A stretch of 64,000 bases of DNA from Burkholderia territorii (GTDB lineage Bacteria > Pseudomonadota > Gammaproteobacteria > Burkholderiales > Burkholderiaceae): positions 124,001 to 188,000 of the forward strand of contig NZ_CADFEJ010000003.1 in assembly GCF_902833055.1 (NCBI RefSeq), written 5' to 3'. Numbering within the stretch: position 1 is the stretch's first letter; every line of letters begins with the position of its first letter. A program made the translations under genes and the position numbers. The notes under the pieces are model-generated. The model worked only from the letters and a program-made list of their open reading frames with translations, was not told the origin of the DNA and searched no databases. Shown piece by piece: positions 53,236-61,670 of the stretch.

Positions 53236-53303
53236 CCTAGTCTAGGCAAAGCGGCGGGGCGGGAGAAGCTCGCGCAACTTGATTCACTGTTCAGAATTCT
53301 GAA
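53236..53303. promoter_or_regulatory. Two palindromes between mmsA and its divergent LysR gene
   Basis: CCTAG-T-CTAGG (53236-53246) lies near the mmsA start, and a perfect 14-bp palindrome TTCAGAATTCTGAA (53290-53303) ends ten bases before the LysR start codon. The second could be a LysR autoregulatory site. Both are exact in the DNA; their function is inferred from position. Confidence 0.45.
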
Positions 53304-53313
53304 TAATCGACGA

Positions 53314-54249
53314 ATGAATCAGCAAAATGTTCAGGCGCTCTGGCCGCATATTCATTCGCTGACGGTGCTGGCGGCCGCAGGCAGTTTCACGGCCGCTGCG
53401 CAGCGGCTCGGCATCAGCAAGGCCGCGATGAGCCAGCGCATCGCCGATCTCGAGAAGGCGGCCGGCGTGCCGCTGGTGCGGCGCACGACCCGCAGCGTGC
53501 GGCTCACCGACGCGGGTCAGACGCTGGTCGACAGCACGCGCGACGCATTCGAATCGATCGGCCAGCAGTTCGCGCGCGTGAAGGACCTGGCCGGCGAACC
53601 GCGCGGGCTGCTGCGCGTGACTGCGCCCGTCGCGCTGGGGCGCCAGCAGATCGTGCCGCACTTGCCCGATTTCCTGCGGCAGCATCCGGGCGTGCATATC
53701 GAACTCGACCTGTCCGACCGGCTGCATTCGCTGACGCAGGAGGGTTTCGACCTCGCGATCCGCCATACGACGACCGCGCCGCAAACCCACGTCGCGTGGA
53801 AGCTGTGCGACACGCGTTCATTGCTGGTGGCCAGCCGGGACTACCTCGATGCGCGCGGCACGCCGCGCCACCCGGGCGAACTGGTCGACCACAGCTGCCT
53901 GTGCTACCTGCGCGATAACGAACCGGCGGCCTGGAGCTTCGAGCCGCACGGCCGTCGGCGCGAGCGCGTGAGCGTGCCCGTGCGCGGCAGTTTCGCGGCG
54001 AACAACAGCGAGGCGATGCGCGAGGCCGCGCTCGGCGGGCTCGGCATCGCGCTGCTGCCGGATTTCAGCGCGCGGCGCGATCTCGACGCCGGCCGGCTCG
54101 TCGCGCTGCTCGATGGCTGGCGACCGTCGGGCGCGTTCGGCGACCACATCTTCGCGATCCGCCCATACAGCGCGGTCGTGCCGAGCGCGGCGCGCGCGCT
54201 CGTGCGGCACCTGCGCGAGCGGCTCGCGGGCGGCTTCTCGGCTGCCTGA
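53314..54249 (+). CDS. LysR-family transcriptional regulator (divergent from mmsA)
   Basis: 311 residues from MNQQNVQALW. Helix-turn-helix at about 12-65 (GSFTAAAQRLGISKAAMSQR), ligand-binding domain from about 95, with FDLAIRHTTTAPQTHVAWKL and GGLGIALLPDFSARRDLDAG. This is the group with a conserved RITAP-like segment (LLRVTAPVALGR). Divergent arrangement suggests control of mmsA, alongside or instead of IolR. The 99 bases before the TusA gene include TAAAAT at 54292-54297, a possible -10. Confidence 0.9.
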   Translation: MNQQNVQALWPHIHSLTVLAAAGSFTAAAQRLGISKAAMSQRIADLEKAAGVPLVRRTTRSVRLTDAGQTLVDSTRDAFESIGQQFARVKDLAGEPRGLLRVTAPVALGRQQIVPHLPDFLRQHPGVHIELDLSDRLHSLTQEGFDLAIRHTTTAPQTHVAWKLCDTRSLLVASRDYLDARGTPRHPGELVDHSCLCYLRDNEPAAWSFEPHGRRRERVSVPVRGSFAANNSEAMREAALGGLGIALLPDFSARRDLDAGRLVALLDGWRPSGAFGDHIFAIRPYSAVVPSAARALVRHLRERLAGGFSAA

Positions 54250-54348
54250 CGGGCGAGGGCGGCCGCTCGGGCGGCGCTGGGCGCGCTGCGGTAAAATCGC
54301 CGCTTCCTCCCGCGCCCGCGTGGCGCGTCATTCGAAGGTCGACAGCCG

Positions 54349-54576
54349 ATGCAGATTCACAAGGAAGTGGACGCGCGCGGGCTCAATTGCCCGTTGCCGA
54401 TCCTGCGCGCCAAGAAAGCGCTCGCCGATATGGAGAGCGGGCAGATCCTCAAGGTGCTCGCGACCGATCCGGGCTCGCAGCGCGATTTCGCCGCGTTCGC
54501 GAAGCAGACGGGCAACGAGATCGTCGAAGTCACCACCCAGGACAAAACGTTCGTGTTCCTGATGCGCCGCCGCTGA
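54349..54576 (+). CDS. TusA-family sulfurtransferase
   Basis: 75 residues. The signature RGLNCPLPILRAKKAL places the catalytic cysteine at C14 in CPxP, followed by the compact SirA/TusA fold ending VFLMRRR. TusA relatives pass persulphide sulphur to partners such as tRNA thiolation enzymes. A full tus set is not nearby, so this may be a stand-alone member with a different partner. It begins 99 bases after the LysR gene and probably has its own promoter. Confidence 0.9.
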   Translation: MQIHKEVDARGLNCPLPILRAKKALADMESGQILKVLATDPGSQRDFAAFAKQTGNEIVEVTTQDKTFVFLMRRR

Positions 54577-54804
54577 CGGTCCGCATCACGCGCCGCTTGC
54601 GGCCCCCGGACGGGCAGCGCCCGTCGCGGCCCGGCCGCGTCTTCTCCGCACCTCTGACAATTCTTAAACCTCGTCGCACGGCCGGCTGCGTATACTGGCC
54701 CGGCCGGTCGTCCGTCTCGGATCGACGCGCCGGCCACGGTACGTCATACGAGGCTGGCACGGGGGCCATGCCTGACGCTGCCGTCGTACAAACGGGGAGA
54801 GGAC

Positions 54805-55263
54805 ATGTCCTTCAGACCAGGGACCATTCGAAGTCCGTCCGCAGCGGAATGCATCGCGCCCGCACGCGTGGCGGGGTTGAGCCGGATCGAGCTCGACCCG
54901 CAACAGGACAGGCACGCGCGTGCCGCGCTGGAGGCGTATGCCGATTCGGCCGCGGCCGAGATGCCGTGGCTGGCCGAATCGCTGGACGAACGCCTGCGCG
55001 GCGCCGCGCAGGACGAAGGCGCGGGCCTGACGTATTGCGGTGCAACGATCGAGCGCGTGTTCGATCTCGCGCAGGCATGGGCGGCGAGCCAGCCGGACTA
55101 TGCAGCGCCCGCTTGGGAGCGCGTGCGCGGCCAACTGGCGCGGATGTTGGGGCAGGGGCAACCCATGCCGCGACGGCCGCAGGCGCTTGCGGGCGCGCGG
55201 TTGCGGCGACTGTCGGCCGATGACGCGACCGAGCCGGTGGCCGGCGAAACAGGCGCCGACTAG
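54805..55263 (+). CDS. Hypothetical protein, 152 aa
   Basis: MSFRPGTIRS to VAGETGAD, with a good ribosome site (GGGGAGAGG) just upstream. It is soluble, lacks a signal peptide, and is mainly helical in the middle (AALEAYADSAAAEMPWLAES, then WERVRGQLARML). I recognise no domain. The coding bias is normal and the start context is good, so it is likely real. A possible TATACT box lies at 54691-54696. It precedes the response-regulator operon by 263 bases. Confidence 0.6.
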   Translation: MSFRPGTIRSPSAAECIAPARVAGLSRIELDPQQDRHARAALEAYADSAAAEMPWLAESLDERLRGAAQDEGAGLTYCGATIERVFDLAQAWAASQPDYAAPAWERVRGQLARMLGQGQPMPRRPQALAGARLRRLSADDATEPVAGETGAD

Positions 55264-55325
55264 GCGCGCGATCACGCGGCGGGAAGGATTATTCGAATAA
55301 AGGACCGTAGTCCGCGCAATTTCTT

Positions 55326-55357
55326 GGCGAATTTCATACTACTATGATGAAATCGCC
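55326..55357. repeat. Inverted repeat upstream of the response regulator
   Basis: GGCGAATTTCAT (55326-55337) pairs with ATGAAATCGCC (55347-55357) except for one bulged A, leaving a 9-base loop. There is no T-run, so an operator or structured leader is more likely than a terminator. It is in an AT-rich patch 170 bases before the regulator start. Confidence 0.45.
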
Positions 55358-55526
55358 GGTTCGTCCGTGCCCCGTTTTTGAGATATGTTGCCGGGGTGCC
55401 GTGCGGCGCAGTTCGCGTGCTCGGCCAACGACGGCTCGCCGGCCGGTGTCGAAGGCCGCGTGCGTGCCGCGCGGGGTGAGCGCGGGAAGCTGAACTGGAC
55501 GAATCGATTTCGATTTGCGGGGTGCT

Positions 55527-56231
55527 ATGAGAATTGCTGTACTGGATGACGACCCGGCCCAGACGGATTTCGTCAGTCAAACGCTGACGGCCGCTGGCCA
55601 CACATGCTATGCGTTCAAGGAAGGCAAGGCCCTGAAGAAGCGTCTGCAACGCGAGACGTTCGATCTGCTCGTGCTCGACTGGAACGTGCCGGACATGTCC
55701 GGCGAGGAAGTGCTCAAGTGGGTGCGTGCGAACCAGACCGAGCACAGCCTGCCGATCATCTTCATGACGAGCCGCGACGACGAGGCGGGGATCACGCAGA
55801 TCCTCAACGCCGGCGCCGACGATTACGTGGTCAAGCCCGTGTCGGGCCCGATCCTGCGCGCGCGCATCGGCTCGCTGCTGCGCCGCGCGTATCCGGTGAA
55901 CGCGGAGGCGACCGTTCGCGAGTTTGACCAGTTCCGCTTCGACGTGAACCTGAAACAGGCGTATGTCGGCGACAAGGCCGTGAGCCTCACGCAGAAGGAA
56001 TTCGAGCTCGCGCTGCTGCTGTTCCAGCACCTCGACCGGCCGCTGTCGCGCGCGCACATTCTCGATCTCGTGTGGAAGCAGGCGACCGACATTCCGTCGC
56101 GCACGATGGACACGCACATCTCGATGCTGCGCACGAAGCTCGGCCTGCGTCCGGAAAACGGCTACCGCCTCGCGCCGATCTACGGCTACGGCTACCGGCT
56201 CGAGCGGGTCGGCCAGGGAGAACCGGAGTGA
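55527..56231 (+). CDS. OmpR-family response regulator
   Basis: 234 residues from MRIAVLDDDP (ATG 55527; a TTG at 55515 is a weaker option). The receiver domain has acidic D7-D9, phospho-acceptor D51 in LVLDWNVPDM, T81 and K103. A winged-helix DNA-binding domain follows from about 130, ending YGYGYRLE. Its stop overlaps the GTG start of the FecR gene (GTGA 56228-56231), and the histidine kinase is two genes on, so the three are one signalling unit. Target genes unknown. Confidence 0.92.
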   Translation: MRIAVLDDDPAQTDFVSQTLTAAGHTCYAFKEGKALKKRLQRETFDLLVLDWNVPDMSGEEVLKWVRANQTEHSLPIIFMTSRDDEAGITQILNAGADDYVVKPVSGPILRARIGSLLRRAYPVNAEATVREFDQFRFDVNLKQAYVGDKAVSLTQKEFELALLLFQHLDRPLSRAHILDLVWKQATDIPSRTMDTHISMLRTKLGLRPENGYRLAPIYGYGYRLERVGQGEPE

Positions 56232-57589
56232 CCCGGCGCACCACGCAGCGCACGGCGCGCGTGTGCACGGCGGCGCTGCACGCGGCGTGCGCGGTCGCGT
56301 TCGCATTCGCGGCACGGCAGGCCGTCGCACAGCCGCCCGCCGCCGTGGGCAAGACGGTCGTCTACCGCACGCATGCCGGCGACACGCTGTACGACGTCGC
56401 CGCGCGCTACCTGCAGGGCGCGGACGACTGGCAGCTGTTGCAGCAGATCAACGGCGTGCCCGCGCCGAAGCGCCTGCAGCCCGGCGTCGCGCTGAAGCTG
56501 CCCGTCGCGCGCCTGCGCAGGGAAACGCTGACCGCGCGCGTCGTCGCGGTGCAGGGCACGGTCGAGCGCGCGTCCGGCGCCGCGTATGCGCCGCTCGTGA
56601 GCGATGCGACGCTCACCGAGGGCGATCGCGTACGCACCGGCGGGAACGGCTTCCTGACCCTCGAACTGGCTGACGGCACGCACATGAGCCTGCCGCCCGA
56701 CAGTCAGCTGGCCCTGAAGACCTTGCGCCGCACCGTGCTGACCGGCACGCTCGATCGCGAATTCGAGCTCACGCGCGGCTCGGTCGACAGCGAGGTCACG
56801 CATCTGAAGAAGCGCGACGACCGCTTCCAGATCCGCTCGCCGTCGGTCGTGGCCGGCGTGCGCGGCACGCGGTTCCGCGTGAACTACGACGCCGCCGGCA
56901 ACGCTGCCACGCGCGTCGAGGTGCTCGACGGTACCGTCGGCGTCGCGGGCAAGGAGCAGCCGGCCGATCCGACGCTCGTGCATGCGAACTTCGGCAGCGT
57001 CTCGACGTCGTCCGGCGCGGTGGGCGCACCCGTGCAACTGCTGCCGGCACCCGCGCTCACGTATCCCGACAAGGTGCAGGACGAGTCCGACCTCACGTTC
57101 GACATCGTGCCGCTCGAGCGGGCGCACGCGTATCACCTGCAACTCGCGCGCGATGCGGGCATGCTCGAACTGTTCAGCGAAACGCGCACCGTTTCGTCGC
57201 GCGCGGTGTTCCGCGAGGTGCCGAACGGGACGTACTTCGTCCGGATTTCCGCGATCGACGACAACGGCCTCGAAGGCATGCCGCACATTTACGCGTTCGA
57301 GCGGCGCCTGATGGGGCTCGATGCGACCGCGTCGCCCGGCCCGAACGGCTATGAGTTCCGCTGGTCGCCGAATGGCGCGGGCAAGGATGCGCGTTACCGG
57401 TTCGTGCTGTCGCGCTCGAAGGACCTGAGCGCGCCGGTCGTCGACCAGATGGGCCTGCAGGCCCGGCGGATCACGGTCGCGCACCTGCCGCCCGGCGACT
57501 ACTACTGGGCGGTGACGGTCGAGGAGTTCGAGGGCGGCAAGTTCTACCAGAAGACGAGTCCGGTCAGCGCGTTCACGTTGTCGCGCTGA
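56228..57589 (+). CDS. Periplasmic LysM-FecR domain protein
   Basis: 453 residues with a GTG start overlapping the regulator stop. A signal peptide ends near RQAVAQPPA (about residue 35). A LysM peptidoglycan-binding repeat spans ~46-92 (HAGDTLYDVAARYL). The FecR domain spans ~101-240, with TLTEGDRVRTGGNGFLTL and VVAGVRGTRFRV. The remaining ~210 residues form two beta-sandwich-like parts with PNGTYFVRISAIDDNGLEG and LPPGDYYWAVTVEEFEGG. The layout suggests a cell-wall-bound sensor or scaffold that works with the CHASE2 kinase encoded ten bases later. It differs from classical FecR because there is no TonB receptor or sigma factor here. Confidence 0.85.
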   Translation: MTRRTTQRTARVCTAALHAACAVAFAFAARQAVAQPPAAVGKTVVYRTHAGDTLYDVAARYLQGADDWQLLQQINGVPAPKRLQPGVALKLPVARLRRETLTARVVAVQGTVERASGAAYAPLVSDATLTEGDRVRTGGNGFLTLELADGTHMSLPPDSQLALKTLRRTVLTGTLDREFELTRGSVDSEVTHLKKRDDRFQIRSPSVVAGVRGTRFRVNYDAAGNAATRVEVLDGTVGVAGKEQPADPTLVHANFGSVSTSSGAVGAPVQLLPAPALTYPDKVQDESDLTFDIVPLERAHAYHLQLARDAGMLELFSETRTVSSRAVFREVPNGTYFVRISAIDDNGLEGMPHIYAFERRLMGLDATASPGPNGYEFRWSPNGAGKDARYRFVLSRSKDLSAPVVDQMGLQARRITVAHLPPGDYYWAVTVEEFEGGKFYQKTSPVSAFTLSR

Positions 57590-57599
57590 CCCGCGGCGC

Positions 57600-59987
57600 A
57601 TGAAAACCGACTCCGTTTCCCCGCGGCGGCGCCTCGGCCGCCGCTTCCTGATCGAGTGGATCGCGATCGGCTGCCTCGGGATCGCGGTGATCCTCGCGTG
57701 CGCGTTCGGCCGGTTCTCGTCGAGCGTCGACGGGCTCATCTACGATCGGCTGCTGATGCTGCGCAGCCTGCCGTTGTCGCCAGACGTCGTCGTCGTCGAT
57801 ATCGACAACCAGAGCGTGTCCGCGCTCGGCCGCTGGCCGTGGCCGCGCAGCGTGCACGCTCGGCTGCTCGACACGCTGGCGCGTGCGAAGCCGGCCGCGG
57901 TCGTCTACGACGTGCTGTTTACCGAGCAGTCGCCGGAGGATCGCGCGTTCGCGGATGCAATGACCCATGTGCCGACCTTCCTGCCCGTGTTGCTGAGCCC
58001 CGAGCAGGCGGACGGCACGCGCACCGTCGATCCGCCCGTGGCGGAGCTGGCGGCGCGCACGATGGGCCTCGGCCACATCAATCTCGAAGTCGATCCCGAC
58101 GGTATCGTGCGCAGCGTCGCGCTGTTCGAAAGCGACGGGCGCGTGCGCTGGCCGCAACTGATGGTGCCCGTCTATCGGGCGATTCAGGCCGGCCGGCTGC
58201 ACCCGGTCGGCGGTGTGCCCGGCGCAAATGCGCACGACCTGTCGCGCGACGCGAGCGGCGAGGGCCGCTACCTGATTCCGTTTAGCCGCAATACGCCCGC
58301 GTATCCGACGCTGTCGTTCGACGATGTGCTCGAAGGGCGCGTGAAACCCGACGCGCTGCGCGGCAAGATCGTCGTCGTCGGCGTCACCGCATCGGGCCTC
58401 TACGACCGCTTCGCGACGCCGGTGTCGGGCGATTTCGGCCCGCTTGCCGGCGTGTACATCCACGCGAACGTGCTCGACATGCTGGCTACCGGCAGCGCGA
58501 TCCTGCCCGCGTCTCGTGCGTGGATCTTCGCCGCATCGCTGCTGCCGCTCGCCGTGCTGCTGGGCGGCTTCCTGATGCTGTCGCCGTGGCGTGCGCTGCT
58601 GCTGACGCTGAGCCTGGCCGCGCTGTCCGTCGTCGCCAGCATGGCGCTGCTGTTCGAGGCGCGCGTGTGGCTGTCGCCCGCGCCGGCGATCTTCGGGCTG
58701 ATCGCCGTCTACCCGATCTGGAACTGGCGGCGCCTGGAAATGACGATGTCGTACCTGCGCCGCGAGCTGCAGCGGCTTGCCGACGAGCCGCACCTGCTGC
58801 CCGAGGCACCGCGCACGCGCAGCGTCGGCGGCGACGTGCTAGAGCGGCAGATGGCGCTGATGGCACAGGCCGCGCAGCGCGTGCAGGACATGAAGCGCTT
58901 CGTATGGGACAGCCTCGACAGCATGCCGGAGCCGATCTTCGTCACCGACCTGGCCGGGACCGTGCTGATCGCGAACCATGCGGCGAAGCGCTACGGGGCG
59001 CGCCTCGCGCTGCCGGTGCCGGAAGGGCGGCCGCTGCGCGCCGCGCTCGGCGAGCTGACGTTCATGAAGACCGTCGACGGCAACGCCGAGCACGACGTCA
59101 CGATCCGCGAACACTGGCCGGACGCGCTCGATCCGACGCTCGGCGGCGAAGACGAAGCGATGGCGCGCGGCATCGAGGTGCGCGATCGCGACGGGCTCGA
59201 CCATCTGTTACGCTACGCCCCGTGTACCAATGCGCAGGGGCACGTGACCGGCTGGATCGCCGGGCTCGTCGACGTGACCGAGCTGCACGCGGCCGAGCGG
59301 CAGCGCGAGGAGGCGCTGCACCTGCTGTCGCACGACATGCGCTCGCCGCAGTCGTCGATCCTCGCGCTCGTCGAGATCGAGCGCGATCGCGTCGAAACCG
59401 ACGCGATGCGCGGGCTGCTCGCGCGCATCGAGCGGTACGCGCACCGGGCGCTGTCGCTTGCCGACGAGTTCGTGCAGCTGGCGCGCGCGGAGTCGCAGGC
59501 GTATCAGCTCGAGCCGACCAGCCTCGTCGACGTGCTGATCGACGCGAGCGACGAAGTCTGGCCGCAGGCGCAGGCCAAGCGCATCCGCATCGAGACCGAC
59601 GTCGGCACCGGCATGTGCTGGGCGCGTGCCGACCGCTCGCTGATCACGCGCGCATTCGTGAACCTGTTGAACAATGCAGTCAAATACAGTCCGTCCGACA
59701 CGGTGATCACGTGTACGCTGACGGTCGAGCACGCATCGAAACGGATGTCCTGTACGATTCGCGATCAGGGGTACGGCATCTCGCCGGAAGATCAGCGGCA
59801 TCTGTTCGAGCGTTTCAAGCGATTCCATGCGGGCGAGCGGCCCGAAATCTCGGGCTCCGGGCTCGGCATGGCATTCGTGAAGACGGTCGTCACGCGCCAC
59901 GGCGGCAGCGTGACGGTCGACAGCGAAGTGGGTGTCGGCACCGCGGTGACGGTGTCGCTGCCCGCGATCGACGAGCCGTCCGCCTGA
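57600..59987 (+). CDS. CHASE2-domain sensor histidine kinase
   Basis: 795 residues. One membrane helix (about 17-38), an extracytoplasmic CHASE2 domain (about 40-300), then three helices (about 304-375) return the chain to the cytoplasm. A PAS-like region (about 430-565) precedes the kinase core: H578 in LLSHDMRSPQSSI is the phospho-acceptor, with N691-N692, G1 at 722-727 (DQGYGI) and G2 at 752-757 (GSGLGM). It should phosphorylate the response regulator at D51. CHASE2 ligands are unknown. Co-transcription with the LysM-FecR protein implies an envelope signal. Confidence 0.93.
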   Translation: MKTDSVSPRRRLGRRFLIEWIAIGCLGIAVILACAFGRFSSSVDGLIYDRLLMLRSLPLSPDVVVVDIDNQSVSALGRWPWPRSVHARLLDTLARAKPAAVVYDVLFTEQSPEDRAFADAMTHVPTFLPVLLSPEQADGTRTVDPPVAELAARTMGLGHINLEVDPDGIVRSVALFESDGRVRWPQLMVPVYRAIQAGRLHPVGGVPGANAHDLSRDASGEGRYLIPFSRNTPAYPTLSFDDVLEGRVKPDALRGKIVVVGVTASGLYDRFATPVSGDFGPLAGVYIHANVLDMLATGSAILPASRAWIFAASLLPLAVLLGGFLMLSPWRALLLTLSLAALSVVASMALLFEARVWLSPAPAIFGLIAVYPIWNWRRLEMTMSYLRRELQRLADEPHLLPEAPRTRSVGGDVLERQMALMAQAAQRVQDMKRFVWDSLDSMPEPIFVTDLAGTVLIANHAAKRYGARLALPVPEGRPLRAALGELTFMKTVDGNAEHDVTIREHWPDALDPTLGGEDEAMARGIEVRDRDGLDHLLRYAPCTNAQGHVTGWIAGLVDVTELHAAERQREEALHLLSHDMRSPQSSILALVEIERDRVETDAMRGLLARIERYAHRALSLADEFVQLARAESQAYQLEPTSLVDVLIDASDEVWPQAQAKRIRIETDVGTGMCWARADRSLITRAFVNLLNNAVKYSPSDTVITCTLTVEHASKRMSCTIRDQGYGISPEDQRHLFERFKRFHAGERPEISGSGLGMAFVKTVVTRHGGSVTVDSEVGVGTAVTVSLPAIDEPSA

Positions 59988-60024
59988 CAGGGCCGGGCGC
60001 GACGGCTGGCATTTGGGGGAAGTC

Positions 60025-60639
60025 ATGAGAAAGGAATGGGCAGCGACCGCGCTGGCGGTGGCGCTGTTGACGGGTTGCGCCGGCGTCACGACCGGCGTGA
60101 GCGCGCTCGGGCAGTCGAATGCGTTCGCATCCGGTTCGCACACCTACGATTTCGTTCGCACGGCCGCTCAGTCAGACGATGCCGAGTACCGGCAGATCGA
60201 GACGCTCGTGCGCGACGAGCTCGCGCACCGCGGCTTCGACGCGCAGCGTGGCCAGGCTGCGCGCTACCGGCTGTCGATCGCGTACGCGACGCAGCCGGCG
60301 TCGGTCGCGGCGACGGCCGACCAGTGCGGCGCGGCAAGCAGTGCGTGCGTGACCGTCGACGGGCCGGCGCCGCTCCCGCTGCCGTTCGCGGGCAAGGTGT
60401 ACCGCCACGTGCTGACGTTGCGTTTCGTCGATGCGAAGTCGGGCGCCGATGTCTATCGCGTGTCGGCGTCGATGCGCGATCGCGATGCGGGCACGCAGCA
60501 CGCCGCGCCGACGCTCGTGAAGAGCGCGCTCGCGAAGCTGCCGTTCGAGCAGGGCGACGGCTGGCTCGTGAAGACGAAAAAAGACGACGCGGGCGCAATG
60601 CCGGGCGTCGTCTCGGTGAAGTCGGCCGCCGCGCGCTGA
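60025..60639 (+). CDS. DUF4136-type lipoprotein
   Basis: 204 residues from MRKEWAATAL with GGGGGA upstream; ATG 60013 is a weaker alternative. The lipoprotein signal ends in LLTGCAG (C18). The mature domain matches DUF4136 pattern: SHTYDFVRTAAQ, a LAHRGFDAQRGQAARYRLSI stretch and a C-terminal LVKSALAKLPFEQGDGW. Such proteins are envelope lipoproteins of unknown function. It begins 37 bases after the histidine kinase, so it may be the last gene of that operon. Convergent with galU. Confidence 0.8.
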   Translation: MRKEWAATALAVALLTGCAGVTTGVSALGQSNAFASGSHTYDFVRTAAQSDDAEYRQIETLVRDELAHRGFDAQRGQAARYRLSIAYATQPASVAATADQCGAASSACVTVDGPAPLPLPFAGKVYRHVLTLRFVDAKSGADVYRVSASMRDRDAGTQHAAPTLVKSALAKLPFEQGDGWLVKTKKDDAGAMPGVVSVKSAAAR

Positions 60640-60698
60640 CGCGCCGGCCGTGAGGCGAGGGCGGGCCGCCGCGCGGGCGGGGCCGGCCCGTGCCGCGT

Positions 60699-61583
60699 TC
60701 AGGCGGCCGGTTGGCCGTTGGCGCGCGCGCGCAGGTACGCGTCGAACTCGGTGCCGACTTCCGGGTGGCGCAACGCGAACTCGACCGTCGCCTTCAGGTA
60801 GCCGAGCTTGCTGCCGCAGTCGTAGCGCGTGCCCTGATACTTGTAGGCCAGCACCTGTTCGTCGGCGAGCAGCGCCTGGATCGCGTCGGTGAGTTGCAGC
60901 TCGCCACCCGCGCCCGGCTTCAGTGCACGCAGGTGCTCGAAGATCCGCGGCTTCAGAATGTAGCGACCGACCACGCCGAGGTTCGACGGCGCGACTTCCG
61001 GCGCCGGCTTCTCGACGATCGCCGACATCTTGACGATCGACTCTTCCCACTCCTTGCCGTCGACGATGCCGTACGACTTCGTCTCCGACGGCGGGATCTC
61101 TTCCACGCCGATCACCGAGCTGTGATAGTGGTCGAACACGTCGACCATCTGCTTCATCACGGGCGGGTTGCCGTCGAGCAGGTCGTCGGCGAGGATCACC
61201 GCGAACGGGTTGTCGGCGACGAGCTTTTCCGCGCACAGCACCGCGTGGCCGAGGCCGAGCGCTTCCGGCTGGCGCACGTAGAAGCAGTCGACGTGGCTCG
61301 GCTTGATGCTGCGCACGAGCTCGAGCAGCTTTTCCTTGCCGCGCGCCTCGAGTTCGGCCTCGACCTCGTACGACTTGTCGAAGTGATCCTCGATCGCGCG
61401 CTTGCTGCGGCCGGTCACGAAGATCATCTCCGTGATGCCCGCGGCGATTGCTTCCTCGACCGCGTACTGGATCAGCGGCTTGTCGACGACGGGCAGCATT
61501 TCCTTCGGGCTTGCCTTCGTTGCCGGGAGGAACCGCGTGCCGAGACCGGCAACGGGGAATACCGCCTTGGTGACTTTCAACAT
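60699..61583 (-). CDS. galU: UTP-glucose-1-phosphate uridylyltransferase
   Basis: 294 residues. The nucleotidyltransferase opening [20 protein letters not shown] binds UTP, and ILADDLLDG and [17 protein letters not shown] carry the metal and sugar contacts. GalU makes UDP-glucose for exopolysaccharide, LPS and osmoprotectant synthesis in the cytoplasm. The length is family-typical. Promoter elements lie in the 87-base gap from valS (61627-61650), so galU is probably transcribed on its own. Confidence 0.96.
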   Translation of the reverse strand: MLKVTKAVFPVAGLGTRFLPATKASPKEMLPVVDKPLIQYAVEEAIAAGITEMIFVTGRSKRAIEDHFDKSYEVEAELEARGKEKLLELVRSIKPSHVDCFYVRQPEALGLGHAVLCAEKLVADNPFAVILADDLLDGNPPVMKQMVDVFDHYHSSVIGVEEIPPSETKSYGIVDGKEWEESIVKMSAIVEKPAPEVAPSNLGVVGRYILKPRIFEHLRALKPGAGGELQLTDAIQALLADEQVLAYKYQGTRYDCGSKLGYLKATVEFALRHPEVGTEFDAYLRARANGQPAA

Positions 61584-61626
61584 GATCGAACCTTTATTCC
61601 TGTAATCGACTTGTCAGACAGTCTAT

Positions 61627-61650
61627 GTTCACGTTCCGATTATAGTGAAC
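61627..61650 (-). promoter_or_regulatory. galU promoter -10 flanked by a palindrome
   Basis: A consensus TATAAT is read on the minus strand at 61639-61644, giving a leader of about 50 bases to the galU start. It lies within a perfect inverted repeat GTTCAC (61627-61632) / GTGAAC (61645-61650). The -35 is weak. The geometry would fit a repressor site over the promoter. Confidence 0.5.
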
Positions 61651-61670
61651 GCAAACGACCTTACTGTTTG

